A stretch of DNA of 54,903 nt from Desulfovirgula thermocuniculi DSM 16036 (GTDB lineage: Bacteria > Bacillota > Desulfotomaculia > Desulfotomaculales > Desulfovirgulaceae): positions 1 to 54,903 of the forward strand of contig NZ_AUBR01000018.1 in the NCBI RefSeq assembly GCF_000429345.1, written 5' to 3'. Numbering within the stretch: position 1 is the first letter of the stretch; the number at the start of each line of letters is the position of its first letter. Below are positions 1-8,590 of this stretch, piece by piece. A model generated the notes under the pieces. That model was not told where the DNA came from. It did no database searches and saw nothing but the letters and a program-made list of their open reading frames with translations. The position numbers and the translations under genes were made by a program.

Positions 1-428
1 TGGCCCGGAGTATGGAGAACCACGAACCGGTACCGCGGGGTGGCGAAGCTTTGGGGAATCGGCACCGCTTCCGACGCCGGCGGCAGCCCCCAGGCAAAGT
101 GCTGGTAGGGGAGGAGGCGGGAAGTCCAGGTGGAGGGAGCGGTGATGCGCGGCACGGCCAGCGGGTGGGCAAGGGCCGGGCCGGTGCCGAACAGCTTCTG
201 GAAGACGATATTGTTTCCGATATGGTCCTCGTGGTGGTGGGTGTTGATGACGGTGCGCACGGGATAGGAGGCAAAAACTTCGGGGATCTCTTCCGCCACG
301 TGCGCCGGGCCGCTGTCAATGAGCACCCCGTCCACGTAGTAGCAGGCCATCGTGTAAACCGGCCTGCCTTCGTGGAGGCGGGCCATGGTAAACCGGATGA
401 CGGGACCGAATTCGCTGACGCTAATCAT
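1..428 (-). CDS. MBL-fold metallohydrolase (3' part outside window)
   Basis: The reading frame begins at ATG 428-426 behind an AGGGGGG SD and runs off the left edge, leaving about 142 residues. It contains THHHEDHIGN near residue 72, the HxHxDH metal-binding motif of the metallo-beta-lactamase fold, after a typical antiparallel start (VDGVLIDSGP). The family covers zinc/iron hydrolases such as glyoxalase II and Zn-dependent thioesterases; the substrate cannot be read from this part. It lies directly downstream of rpsT on the same strand, beyond the rpsT terminator, with only about 34 bases for a promoter of its own, so readthrough may contribute to its expression. Confidence 0.8.
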   Translation of the reverse strand, partial: MISVSEFGPVIRFTMARLHEGRPVYTMACYYVDGVLIDSGPAHVAEEIPEVFASYPVRTVINTHHHEDHIGNNIVFQKLFGTGPALAHPLAVPRITAPSTWTSRLLPYQHFAWGLPPASEAVPIPQSFATPRYRFVVLHTPG

Positions 429-462
429 TTTGGCCCCCCTTTTGGCCCCGCGGGTAATTAAA

Positions 463-488
463 AAACCACCTTGGGAAAAGGTGGTTTT
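463..488 (-). terminator. rpsT intrinsic terminator
   Basis: The inverted repeat AAAACCACCTT / AAGGTGGTTTT with a short loop begins 10 bases after the rpsT stop codon. On the minus strand it is followed by a T-run, as expected of a Rho-independent terminator. It separates rpsT from the downstream MBL-fold gene. Confidence 0.8.
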
Positions 489-497
489 GGCCACGTC

Positions 498-767
498 TTA
501 GCTCACCAGCTTGTTAAACCGCTTGGCCAGCCTCGACTTCTTGCGCGCGGCGGTGTTTTTATGCAAAATGCCCTTGCTTACCGCCTTATCCAGCGCCCGT
601 AAAGCCTGGCGCAGCTTCTCCCGGATCTCCTCTATGCTGGCGCCCGCTTCAATGGCCTTCTCGTACTTTTTAATGGTGGTACGCAGGGCGGACTTGAGCA
701 TCTTGTTGCGCAGCGTGCGCCGGCGGATGACCCGCAGCTTTTTGGCCGCCGATTTGGTATTGGGCAC
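498..767 (-). CDS. rpsT: 30S ribosomal protein S20
   Basis: Small basic protein of 89 residues beginning PNTKSAAKKLR, the classic S20 N-terminus, with Lys/Arg-rich helices that bind 16S rRNA in the small subunit. The GTG at 767 is preferred because GGAGG lies about 8 bases upstream; a GTG 9 bases earlier is part of that SD itself. The gene is monocistronic: its own promoter lies 25-53 bases upstream and an intrinsic terminator follows the stop. Confidence 0.95.
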   Translation of the reverse strand: MPNTKSAAKKLRVIRRRTLRNKMLKSALRTTIKKYEKAIEAGASIEEIREKLRQALRALDKAVSKGILHKNTAARKKSRLAKRFNKLVS

Positions 768-791
768 CCCTTTCACCTCCCAGCACGCCTC

Positions 792-820
792 ATTTTATCA
801 CGGGCCGGGTGAATTTGCAA
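792..820 (-). promoter_or_regulatory. sigma-A promoter of rpsT
   Basis: On the minus strand TTGCAA (820-815), a 17-base spacer and TAAAAT (797-792) form a good housekeeping promoter. The predicted start of transcription leaves a short leader before the rpsT GTG. Confidence 0.7.
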
Positions 821-894
821 GGGCTTTTGCCATGTCTATGATCAGCCTGGCCTTTACATTATTGCAAGACGAATCATAATATTTAGAAATAATC

Positions 895-936
895 TTGACC
901 ACTTTGCTCGTGATGCTATATACTACCCTTGTAGTA
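895..936 (+). promoter_or_regulatory. Promoter and palindromic operator of the TrmB-type regulator
   Basis: TTGACC (895-900), an 18-base spacer and TATACT (919-924) make a sigma-A promoter. The perfect palindrome TACTAC-CCTT-GTAGTA (921-936) overlaps the -10 box and the expected start point. It can be written TACT-N8-AGTA, close to the TACT-N7/8-GAGTA site reported for haloarchaeal TrmB (recalled, not looked up). The position suggests autorepression and possibly control of the following acyl-CoA genes. Confidence 0.65.
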
Positions 937-975
937 AAGATCAGTGCTATTAAGGTGTGGCAGGGGTGTATCTTT

Positions 976-1806
976 TTGCCCGAGAGGCAACTGGAACTGC
1001 TGACCGCTTTGGGGCTTTCGTTGTATGAAGCGAAAGCTTATCTAGCCCTGCTCCGTCAAAATCCTGCAAACGCCCATGAAGTTAGCCGTGTTTCAGGGAT
1101 TCCGGCCTCTCGCGTTTATGAGACCCTTAATCGATTGGTGCGGAAGGGCTTGGTTGTACAGGTAGGAAACGATCCCGTGCGCTACGTGCCTTTGCCAGCA
1201 AGGGACTTAATAATGTCACAGCGCGCTTACTGGAAACGTATTCTGGACGAGCTGGAATGCGAATTAAGTCACTTGGAAGCCGAATCTACGGCAGAGGTAA
1301 TTTGGCATTTGTATGGTTATGCCGCATTAATAGAAAAAGCTCGAGAAGTAATAAAATCTGCACAAAAATCCTTATTAGTTTCCATATGGACTCCCCAGGC
1401 TGAAGATGTTGCACCGCAATTAAAGGAAGCTGCTGCTGAAGGCGTCTCGGTGGTAATAATTCAGTTTGGACCCGATCCTCAAAATGTTTCATGGCCCATT
1501 GGGAAAGTATACCGCCATGTTATGATTCCTTCTGTTTACGCACGTCATGGTTCAGAGATGCTAATTGTATCAGATAAGAGCTTTGGATTTTTAATGAGCC
1601 AAGTGTCCGGACGTGAGTGGGAGGGATTTTGGACGACAAACCGGGCGGTAATCCGCGTTATAACCAACTACATAAGACATGATATTTACTTGGCTAAGAT
1701 AGCCGATCGATTCATGAATTTGCTTACCAGAACATATGGGGAGAACCTCGAGCTGTTGTTAAATATTGAAAAAGATGAAGTCACGCCAAGCGTAGATTCT
1801 TCGTAA
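976..1806 (+). CDS. TrmB-family transcriptional regulator
   Basis: 276-residue protein. The N-terminal winged helix-turn-helix (LGLSLYEAKAYLALL, then SRVSGIPASRVYETLNRL) is typical of the TrmB family, followed by a coiled-coil linker and a C-terminal effector domain similar to the phospholipase D-like domain of archaeal TrmB proteins. The TTG at 976 is chosen because AGGGGTG sits 7 bases upstream and because earlier in-frame starts fall on or before the promoter -35 box. It lies 15 bases upstream of the thiolase gene and is probably co-transcribed with the acyl-CoA cluster as its local regulator. Its base composition is far more AT-rich than its neighbours (about one third GC in places), suggesting transfer. 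The effector is unknown. Confidence 0.8.
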   Translation: MPERQLELLTALGLSLYEAKAYLALLRQNPANAHEVSRVSGIPASRVYETLNRLVRKGLVVQVGNDPVRYVPLPARDLIMSQRAYWKRILDELECELSHLEAESTAEVIWHLYGYAALIEKAREVIKSAQKSLLVSIWTPQAEDVAPQLKEAAAEGVSVVIIQFGPDPQNVSWPIGKVYRHVMIPSVYARHGSEMLIVSDKSFGFLMSQVSGREWEGFWTTNRAVIRVITNYIRHDIYLAKIADRFMNLLTRTYGENLELLLNIEKDEVTPSVDSS

Positions 1807-1821
1807 AGGAGATGATACTCC

Positions 1822-3003
1822 TTGGACGAGGTAGTCATCGTCGCTGCGGCCCGCACGGCCATAGGCGATTTCGGCGGGGCCTTCCGGGACATGCTTCCCC
1901 ACCAGCTGGCCGTGCCCGTAATTCAGGAGCTTTTGCGCCGCACCGGGGTTACCGGGGAAATGGTGGACGAGGTCATCCTGGGCAACTGCGCCCAGCGCTC
2001 CGACGAACCCAATGTGGCCCGCACGGCTGCCCTGGTGGCAGGCCTCCCGGTGCAGACCACCGGTTTTACCGTACAGCGGCAGTGCGCTTCGGGCATGCAG
2101 GCCATTATCAGCGGCTACCAGGAAATCGTCACCGGGGACGCCGAAATAGTCATTGCCGGAGGGACCGAGTGCATGAGCGCCGTCCCTTACGTGCTCAAGA
2201 GCGCACGCTGGGGGCAGCGCCTGCAGCACGGGGAGATGACCGATGCCCTGTGGGAAATGCTTACCGATCCCATACACAAAATTCTTATGGGGGAAACAGC
2301 CGAGCGTCTGGCGGAGAAGTACGGCATTTCCCGCGAGGAACAGGATGAAATTGCCCTGCGCAGCCACCTGAATGCCGTAAGGGCCATTGAGGAAGGGCGC
2401 TTTAAAGAAGAGATTGTTCCCGTAGCCGTGCCCCAGCGCAAGGGCCCGCCGAGGGTCGTAGATAGAGACGAGCATCCCCGGGCCGACGTGACCATGGAAA
2501 AACTTGCCCAGCTACCGCCCGTTTTCCGTCCAAACGGCACTGTGACGGCTGGTAACTCCTCCGGCATTAACGACGGGGCGGCGGCGGTAATGCTCATGCC
2601 CCTCAAAAAAGCGCGGGAGCTCGGTTTGAACCCTCTGGCCCGCATTGTGAGCTTTGCCTGGGCGGGGGTTGAGCCCGACCTCATGGGCTACGGCCCTGTG
2701 CCTGCCGTGCGCAAGGCCCTTAAAAAAGCCGGCCTGACCCTGGGTGATATAGAGCTGATTGAGCTAAACGAAGCCTTTGCCGCCCAGTACCTGGCCTGCG
2801 AAAAGCTCCTGGATTTAAACCGGGAGATTACCAACGTAAACGGCAGCGGCGTTGGCCTCGGCCACCCCGTAGGGTGTACCGGGGCGCGCATAGTGGTGAC
2901 CCTGCTCTACGAGATGGCCCGCCGCAACCTGAGGCTGGGGCTAGCGGCCCTGTGCGTCGGCGGGGGCATGGGGATGGCCATGGTCCTGGAAAGGGAACGC
3001 TAA
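1822..3003 (+). CDS. Acetyl-CoA C-acetyltransferase (thiolase)
   Basis: 393 residues, the usual thiolase length. Catalytic residues are visible: nucleophilic Cys88 in QCASGMQ, the His of [10 protein letters not shown] near 350, and the second Cys in CVGGGMGMA near 380; NEAFAAQ and [12 protein letters not shown] are also typical. It either cleaves 3-ketoacyl-CoA with CoA (degradation) or condenses two acetyl-CoA (biosynthesis). The start is TTG with AAAGGAG nine bases upstream. It is the first enzyme of a five-gene run with an acyl-CoA dehydrogenase, two acyl-CoA synthetases and a 3-hydroxyacyl-CoA dehydrogenase, so fatty-acid or short-chain acyl-CoA turnover is the likely role. Confidence 0.93.
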   Translation: MDEVVIVAAARTAIGDFGGAFRDMLPHQLAVPVIQELLRRTGVTGEMVDEVILGNCAQRSDEPNVARTAALVAGLPVQTTGFTVQRQCASGMQAIISGYQEIVTGDAEIVIAGGTECMSAVPYVLKSARWGQRLQHGEMTDALWEMLTDPIHKILMGETAERLAEKYGISREEQDEIALRSHLNAVRAIEEGRFKEEIVPVAVPQRKGPPRVVDRDEHPRADVTMEKLAQLPPVFRPNGTVTAGNSSGINDGAAAVMLMPLKKARELGLNPLARIVSFAWAGVEPDLMGYGPVPAVRKALKKAGLTLGDIELIELNEAFAAQYLACEKLLDLNREITNVNGSGVGLGHPVGCTGARIVVTLLYEMARRNLRLGLAALCVGGGMGMAMVLERER

Positions 3004-3007
3004 GGGG

Positions 3008-4180
3008 GTGGGGAAGGTGTACTACCAGCTGCCGGACGATTTAGAAATGCTGCGCCGGGTTGTGCGCCGGCTGGCCGAAGAAAAGGTGGCGCCCAGGGCG
3101 GCGGCCATAGACGAGGAAGACGCCTACCCGTGGGATTTGAAGGAGCTATTTGCCGCGCAGGGCCTTTTAGGTGCCGGGGTGCCCGAAGAATACGGCGGTA
3201 CGGGCCAGGGCCTGCCGGGGGTATGCCTCATTGTCGAGGAGATCGCGCGGGTTTCTGCCACCGCCTCCCTCATCATCGCTGCCCAAGAACTGGGACTCAT
3301 GCCCATTTTGATTGCGGGGAATGAGGAACAAAAACAAAAGTACCTTCCTCCGCTGGCCGGGGGGGAGAAGATCTGCGCCTTTGCCCTTACCGAACCGGAG
3401 GCCGGCTCCGATGCCGGTTCCATTCGGACCAGGGCCCGGAAGGAAGGCGATAAGTACGTTCTTACGGGCCGGAAGTGTTTTATTACCAACGGGGGCATTG
3501 CCGATGTTTACGTTGTCTTTGCCACCACTGCTCCGGAAAAGGGCTTAAAGGGGATTTCGGCCTTTATTGTGGAAAAGGATTATCCTGGTTTTTCCGTGGG
3601 ACGCAAGGAGCGGAAAATGGGTGTGAGGGGTTCTCCAACGGCAGAGTTAATCTTTGAGGACTGCCCTGTCCCGCAGGAAAATCTCCTGGGAAAGGAGGGA
3701 GACGGTTTTAAAATTGCCATGGCCACACTGGACCGCACCCGCCCAGTGGTGGGGGCCCAGGCCCTGGGCATTGCGCAGGGTGCGCTGGACTACGCCCTGG
3801 GTTACGCCAAAAACCGCGTGCAGTTCGGGCAGGCAATAGCTTCCTTCCAGGGCATCCAGTTTATGCTGGCCGAGATGGCCACCAAAGTGGAGGCCGCCCG
3901 CCAGCTGGTGTATAAAGCTGCTTTCTTTATTGAAAGTGCGGTGCAAAAAGGAGGAGCCTCCAGAGAAGAGATCAGCCGCTATTCATCCATGGCCAAGCTT
4001 TTTGCTTCCGATGTGGCCATGGAGGTGACCACCGACGCGGTGCAGGTTCTGGGCGGCTACGGCTACACGAAGGATTACCCCGTGGAAAGGATGATGCGCG
4101 ACGCCAAGATTACGCAGATTTATGAAGGCACCAACCAGATTCAAAAGCTGGTGATTGCCCGCAGCCTGCTGGGGAAATGA
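3008..4180 (+). CDS. Acyl-CoA dehydrogenase
   Basis: 390-residue FAD-dependent acyl-CoA dehydrogenase with the three expected parts: N-terminal helical domain, middle beta domain (ALTEPEAGSDAGS and CFITNGG), and C-terminal helical domain with the catalytic-base Glu in QIYEGTNQIQ. This Glu position is that of short-chain (butyryl-type) enzymes. It introduces the alpha-beta double bond of an acyl-CoA and would pass electrons to electron-transfer flavoprotein; no etfAB is present in the window. The start is GTG 3008, four bases after the thiolase stop; GTG 3017 is also possible. Chain-length specificity cannot be read. Confidence 0.92.
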   Translation: MGKVYYQLPDDLEMLRRVVRRLAEEKVAPRAAAIDEEDAYPWDLKELFAAQGLLGAGVPEEYGGTGQGLPGVCLIVEEIARVSATASLIIAAQELGLMPILIAGNEEQKQKYLPPLAGGEKICAFALTEPEAGSDAGSIRTRARKEGDKYVLTGRKCFITNGGIADVYVVFATTAPEKGLKGISAFIVEKDYPGFSVGRKERKMGVRGSPTAELIFEDCPVPQENLLGKEGDGFKIAMATLDRTRPVVGAQALGIAQGALDYALGYAKNRVQFGQAIASFQGIQFMLAEMATKVEAARQLVYKAAFFIESAVQKGGASREEISRYSSMAKLFASDVAMEVTTDAVQVLGGYGYTKDYPVERMMRDAKITQIYEGTNQIQKLVIARSLLGK

Positions 4181-4196
4181 GGGGGTGCCAAGCAAA

Positions 4197-5858
4197 ATGT
4201 CCTTTGTTGCGCCGCTTACCGAGGAAGAAAGGAAAATGTACATGTCTATTACCAGAGAAAGCGTCGAGTTCCTGCACCGGCGCTATAACCGCATAAACCG
4301 CTGGGTCATTGCCGACCTTGTGCGGCGCAGCGCCTACCGCTACCCGGACAAGCCGGCTCTTATCTTTGGCGATAAAGTGCTCACCTACGCCCAGCTGGAG
4401 GAAGAGTGCAACCGGGTGGCCAACGCCCTTTTAGACCTGGGCCTGCAAAAGTACGACCGCGTGGCCGTGCTGGCCCATAACACCATCCACCATGTGTTAG
4501 CGTGGCTGGGTACGGCCAAGGCAGGGGGCATATATTTGGCCATCAATTACCTCCTGCGCGGCAAGGATGTTACCTACTGCATTAACCACTCGGAGAGCAA
4601 GGTATTTATCGTGGAAGACGCTCTTTACGACATGGTCAAAGATGTGCTTGCCGATATGCCCGGGGTGAAGACTTTTATCTGGTCCGATCAGGGGCGGGGC
4701 GAGAGAGCCCCCGAAGGTTTTCTGGATTTTAACGCCTGGTACAGCCAGTACCCTCCCCGTGAGCCGGATGTGGAGCTGCGCATCGAGGATCCCGTGCAGA
4801 TGACCTACACGAGCGGCACAGAAGCTCTTCCCAAAGGAGTCATTTTAACCAATCAGTCGCTAATTGCCCAATACGTCGGAACTATTGTGGACGGCGAATA
4901 CACGCCCGAAGACATCAACGTTAACGCCATGCCCATTTTCCACTGTGCGCAGCGGGACGTTTTCCTGACTCCCGTGCTTATGGTGGGCGGCACCAATGTT
5001 TTGCTCCTCCAGCCCAACCCCGTGGAGATAATGGCCGCCATCGAGAAATACCGCGCCACCATGTTCTTTGCTGCCCCTACGGTTTGGATTGCCCTTTTAA
5101 GGCACCCAGATTTTGGCCGGTACGACCTCAGTTCCCTCCGCAAAGGCTATTACGGCGCCTCCATTATGCCGGTAGAAGTCTTAAAAGAACTCATGTCCCG
5201 CCTGCCCAACTGTCGCCGCTTCTACAATTACTACGGGCAGACCGAGCTGAGCCCCTACCACACCATTCTTAAACCGGCTTACCAGTTCACCAAGCCGGGT
5301 TCTGCCGGCCAGGGAGGGCTGAATATGGAGACCCGCCTGGAGGATGAAGAGCACCGGCCCATATTACAACCCGGCGTGCCGGGGGAGATATGCGGCCGGG
5401 GTCCTCACGTCATGCTCATGTACTTCAAAGAGCCGGAGAAGACAGAAGAGACACTGGCCCACGGCTGGTTCCACAGCGGGGATGTAGGCGTTATGGACGA
5501 GGACCGTTTCATTACCGTGGTGGACCGCAAAAAAGACATGGTTAAAACGGGTGGGGAAAATGTCTCCAGCCGGGAGGTGGAGGAGGTTATTTACAAGCAC
5601 CCGGCGGTGTCCGAGGTGGCCGTTATCGGGCTGCCTCACGAAAAGTGGATTGAAGCGGTTACGGCGGTGGTAGTCTTAAAGCCGGGCGAAAAGGCTACGG
5701 AAGAGGAGATAATGGCCCTTTGCCGGGAACACCTGGCTCCATTTAAGGTGCCCAAAGGGGTGATCTTTGTGGAGCAGTTGCCCAAAACGCCCAGCGGGAA
5801 GATCCTCAAGAGGGACTTGCGGGTTACGTACCGGGACTTTTTTGCCGGCAAGCAGTAA
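4197..5858 (+). CDS. AMP-forming acyl-CoA synthetase (ANL family)
   Basis: About 553 residues. It has the adenylate-forming signatures: P-loop MTYTSGTEALPKGVILT (the usual TSGTTG reads TSGTEA), YYGQTE, GWFHSGDVGVMDEDRF, and the C-terminal lysine in KTPSGKILKRDL. It activates a carboxylic acid as acyl-AMP and then acyl-CoA. The ATG at 4197 is chosen with AGGGGG upstream; an ATG at 4236 is an alternative. The altered P-loop threonine (TEA for TTG) is unusual. It follows the acyl-CoA dehydrogenase directly and precedes hbd. Confidence 0.85.
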   Translation: MSFVAPLTEEERKMYMSITRESVEFLHRRYNRINRWVIADLVRRSAYRYPDKPALIFGDKVLTYAQLEEECNRVANALLDLGLQKYDRVAVLAHNTIHHVLAWLGTAKAGGIYLAINYLLRGKDVTYCINHSESKVFIVEDALYDMVKDVLADMPGVKTFIWSDQGRGERAPEGFLDFNAWYSQYPPREPDVELRIEDPVQMTYTSGTEALPKGVILTNQSLIAQYVGTIVDGEYTPEDINVNAMPIFHCAQRDVFLTPVLMVGGTNVLLLQPNPVEIMAAIEKYRATMFFAAPTVWIALLRHPDFGRYDLSSLRKGYYGASIMPVEVLKELMSRLPNCRRFYNYYGQTELSPYHTILKPAYQFTKPGSAGQGGLNMETRLEDEEHRPILQPGVPGEICGRGPHVMLMYFKEPEKTEETLAHGWFHSGDVGVMDEDRFITVVDRKKDMVKTGGENVSSREVEEVIYKHPAVSEVAVIGLPHEKWIEAVTAVVVLKPGEKATEEEIMALCREHLAPFKVPKGVIFVEQLPKTPSGKILKRDLRVTYRDFFAGKQ

Positions 5859-5880
5859 TTTTTTGCGAAGGGGTGAGAGG

Positions 5881-6729
5881 ATGGAAGTTAAGACCATTGC
5901 CGTAGTGGGAGCGGGAACTATGGGGGCGGGAATCGCCCAGGTGGCCGCCGCAGCCGGCTTCAAGGTTATCCTCTCCGACGTTGCGCCGGAAATAGTGGAA
6001 AAGGCCCTGAGCCGCATCAGGGAGAGCCTTGAGCGCCTGGCCGCAAAGGGGAAGCTGAGGGGAAGCGTGGAAGAGGTCCTGGGGAGGATTGAAACCGTCA
6101 CGGGGTATTCCGGCATGGAGGGCGTTGATCTGGTCATCGAAGCCATTGTTGAGGACATCGAAAAGAAAAAAGCCCTCTTTAAAGAGCTGGACCAGATCTG
6201 CCGCCCGGAGGCAGTTTTCTGCTCCAATACCTCGGGCCTGTCCATAACCGAAATGGCTTCCGCCACGCGGCGTCCGGATAAGGTCATCGGCACCCACTTC
6301 TTTAACCCCGTGCCTGTTATGCAACTGGTGGAGGTAATTCGGGGAGAGGAAACTTCCGATGAGACGTACAGCCTGGCCGTAAAAGTGTGCGAAAAGATGG
6401 GCAAGACGGTCATCACGGTCAAGGAAGCTCCTCTCTTCGTGGTTAACCGCATCCTGGTGCCCATGATCAATGAGGCCATTTTCGTGCTCCAGGAGGGCAT
6501 TGCTTCTGCCGAGGATATCGACAAGGGGATGAAGCTGGGGGCCAATCACCCCATCGGCCCGCTGGCCCTGGCGGATTTAATTGGCCTGGACGTGCTGCTC
6601 ATGGTCATGGAAACCCTTTACCGGGAAACCGGCGATTCTAAGTACCGCCCCGCTCCTCTCCTGCGCAAGATGGTGAGGGCTGGCCACCTGGGCCGTAAGA
6701 CGGGCCGTGGATTTTACCGGTACAACTAG
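5881..6729 (+). CDS. 3-hydroxyacyl-CoA (3-hydroxybutyryl-CoA) dehydrogenase
   Basis: 282 residues, exactly the length of bacterial Hbd enzymes. An N-terminal Rossmann motif GAGTMGAGIAQ binds NAD(P); the catalytic His is in GTHFFNPVPVMQLVEVI and the C-terminal domain has NHPIGPLALADLIGLD. It interconverts 3-hydroxyacyl-CoA and 3-ketoacyl-CoA next to the thiolase step. The ATG at 5881 follows AAGGGGTGAG; the longer in-frame extension upstream overlaps the synthetase and is not family-like. The enoyl-CoA hydratase needed between the dehydrogenase and this enzyme is not in the cluster. Confidence 0.93.
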   Translation: MEVKTIAVVGAGTMGAGIAQVAAAAGFKVILSDVAPEIVEKALSRIRESLERLAAKGKLRGSVEEVLGRIETVTGYSGMEGVDLVIEAIVEDIEKKKALFKELDQICRPEAVFCSNTSGLSITEMASATRRPDKVIGTHFFNPVPVMQLVEVIRGEETSDETYSLAVKVCEKMGKTVITVKEAPLFVVNRILVPMINEAIFVLQEGIASAEDIDKGMKLGANHPIGPLALADLIGLDVLLMVMETLYRETGDSKYRPAPLLRKMVRAGHLGRKTGRGFYRYN

Positions 6730-6755
6730 CCTGCGGCAGGAGGTGCAGAGGCGGG

Positions 6756-8372
6756 ATGATGCGCTACAACTTGTTGTTAAAGTCGGTTCTCGAGCGCGCT
6801 TTAAAGTATTACTCTCGCAAGGCGATTTACTCGCGCACTTTTGGGGGCGAGAAAGAGTACACCTACCGCGACTTTTACCACCGCGTGTGCCGACTGGCCT
6901 GGGTATTGAAGGAGCTCGGTGTAAAAAGGGGAGCGCGCGTGGGAACCTTTGCCTGGAACAACCACCGGCACCTAGAGCTGTATTTTGCCGTGCCGTGCTT
7001 CGGGGCCGTCTTGCACACCATTAACATCCGCCTTTTCCCCGAACAGATTGCCTATATAATCAACCACGCCGAAGATGAGGTGTTGTTCATTGATGAAGAT
7101 CTGGTGCCCCTGATCGAGGCGGTAGCGGATAAACTTGCCACAGTGCGCCACTACGTGATCATGGCCGACGGCGCCCTCCCGCCCACCAACCTCAAGCCGG
7201 TTCATTCCTACGAGGACCTGTTGAGTTCCGCTTCTTCAGAAACATATGAATTTCCGGGCGATTTGGACGAATATACGCCGGCGGCCATGTGCTATACCAC
7301 CGCCACGACGGGAAATCCAAAGGGTGTAGTTTACACGCACCGCGCCCTGGTCTTGCACAGCATGGCGGCCTGCATGGTTGATACCCTGGCCGTCTGCGAG
7401 CAGGATGTAATTATGCCGGTAGTCCCCATGTTCCATGTAAATGCCTGGGGCCTGCCGTTTGCTGCCACCATGGTGGGAGCGACACAGGTGCTCCCGGGGC
7501 CGCGTCCCGACCCCCACCTGATCTGCAGGCTTATTCAAGAAAGAAAGGTTACCCTGGCCGCCGGGGTGCCCACCATATGGTTGGGCTGCCTGCCTCTTTA
7601 CGAATCCGGGCAGTACAGCGGGCAGAGCCTGCGGGCCGTAGTGGTGGGTGGCTCAGCTGCTTCCCGGTCTTTAATCGAGGCCTACGACCGCCTGGGCATT
7701 CCAATCCTGCACGCTTACGGCATGACGGAGACCACCCCGCTGGTGTTGGCCTCCCGCCTGAAGAGCTACATGCAGGAGTGGGACGGCGAGCGCAAATATG
7801 CCGCGCGTGCTCGCCAGGGCCTGCTGGTGCCGGGCCTGGAGATGAGGGTGGTCAACGAGCGCGGTGAAGACGTGCAGTGGAACGGGCGCGAGATGGGCGA
7901 GCTTTGGTTGCGCGGGCCGTGGATAGCGGGCGAGTATTACCGCGATCCGGAGCGCACTGCGGAAGCTTTTGCAGGGGGGTGGCTGCGCACAGGGGACATA
8001 GTAACTGTTGACGAAGAAGGTTATGTGGCCATTGTGGACCGCACCAAGGACCTGGTGAAAAGCGGCGGGGAGTGGATCTCCTCCGTAGACCTGGAAAACA
8101 CCATTATGGCCCATCCGGCGGTGCAAGAAGCGGCGGTTATCGGCGTGCCGCACCCCAAGTGGCAGGAGCGGCCTGTGGCCTGCGTGGTGTTAAAGCCGGA
8201 GTTCCGCGGAAGGGTAGGTAAAGAGGAGATCCTGGCTTTCCTTTCCGGCAAGGTGGCCAAGTGGTGGTTGCCCGATGAGGTCATCTTTCTGGAAGAGATA
8301 CCCAAGACCAGCGTGGGCAAGTTCAGCAAGCGCGTCTTAAGGGAAAGATACGCTCACCTGTTTAGCGGGTAA
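6756..8372 (+). CDS. Long/medium-chain fatty-acyl-CoA synthetase
   Basis: 538-residue second AMP-forming synthetase. Motifs: P-loop YTTATTGNPKGVVYTH (Ala replaces the usual Gly of TSGTTG), HAYGMTETTP, GWLRTGDIVTVDEEGY, DRTKDLVKSGGEWIS and C-terminal KTSVGKFSKRVLRE. The length and the KSGGEWISS motif match medium/long-chain fatty-acyl-CoA ligases more than acetyl-CoA synthetase. A GGAGG lies 12 bases before the ATG. It is the last gene before a strong terminator, so the cluster 976-8372 probably forms one transcription unit. Confidence 0.9.
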   Translation: MMRYNLLLKSVLERALKYYSRKAIYSRTFGGEKEYTYRDFYHRVCRLAWVLKELGVKRGARVGTFAWNNHRHLELYFAVPCFGAVLHTINIRLFPEQIAYIINHAEDEVLFIDEDLVPLIEAVADKLATVRHYVIMADGALPPTNLKPVHSYEDLLSSASSETYEFPGDLDEYTPAAMCYTTATTGNPKGVVYTHRALVLHSMAACMVDTLAVCEQDVIMPVVPMFHVNAWGLPFAATMVGATQVLPGPRPDPHLICRLIQERKVTLAAGVPTIWLGCLPLYESGQYSGQSLRAVVVGGSAASRSLIEAYDRLGIPILHAYGMTETTPLVLASRLKSYMQEWDGERKYAARARQGLLVPGLEMRVVNERGEDVQWNGREMGELWLRGPWIAGEYYRDPERTAEAFAGGWLRTGDIVTVDEEGYVAIVDRTKDLVKSGGEWISSVDLENTIMAHPAVQEAAVIGVPHPKWQERPVACVVLKPEFRGRVGKEEILAFLSGKVAKWWLPDEVIFLEEIPKTSVGKFSKRVLRERYAHLFSG

Positions 8373-8382
8373 TTTTACGACT

Positions 8383-8418
8383 GGCGACCGGGAAATAAGA
8401 CCGGTCGCCTTTATTATT
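8383..8418 (+). terminator. Terminator of the acyl-CoA cluster
   Basis: Perfect 9-bp stem GGCGACCGG / CCGGTCGCC with a 9-base loop, followed by TTTATTATTT. It starts 10 bases after the stop of the second synthetase. Confidence 0.85.
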
Positions 8419-8443
8419 TCGGGGCACGACCACCGAAGAGGAG

Positions 8444-8566
8444 GTGCTGGTCGGAAAGCACTATAGCCCCCACTTGAGCACTGCCGGGTGCGGCTGGGCG
8501 CGGAGTATAGAAGTGGTGCCGCAGGAAACGATGGAGTACCGCCAAAGCGGCATGATGTGGGCTTGA
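8444..8566 (+). other. Coding-like 40-codon ORF, possible gene remnant
   Basis: An open frame from 8399 to the TGA at 8564-8566 shows strong G/C preference at third codon positions and a protein-like sequence (GKHYSPHLSTAGCGWARS, then EVVPQETMEYR). The only standard start is GTG 8444, which overlaps the AGGAGG that would have to be its SD. It lies just after a terminator. It may be the 3' end of a decayed gene or a real small protein; I do not recognise the family. Confidence 0.3.
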
Positions 8567-8590
8567 CTTTTCGGGAACAATAAGTAGGGG

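Noticed and set aside
895-975. Longer N-terminus for the TrmB-type regulator starting at TTG 895
   Set aside because: That codon is part of the -35 box, and the promoter and operator lie inside the would-be extension; TTG 976 has a proper SD and family-like start.
8564-8590. UGA at 8564 read as selenocysteine in the orphan ORF
   Set aside because: Only seven codons follow before a stop, the context is not redox-active, and no SECIS-like stem follows.
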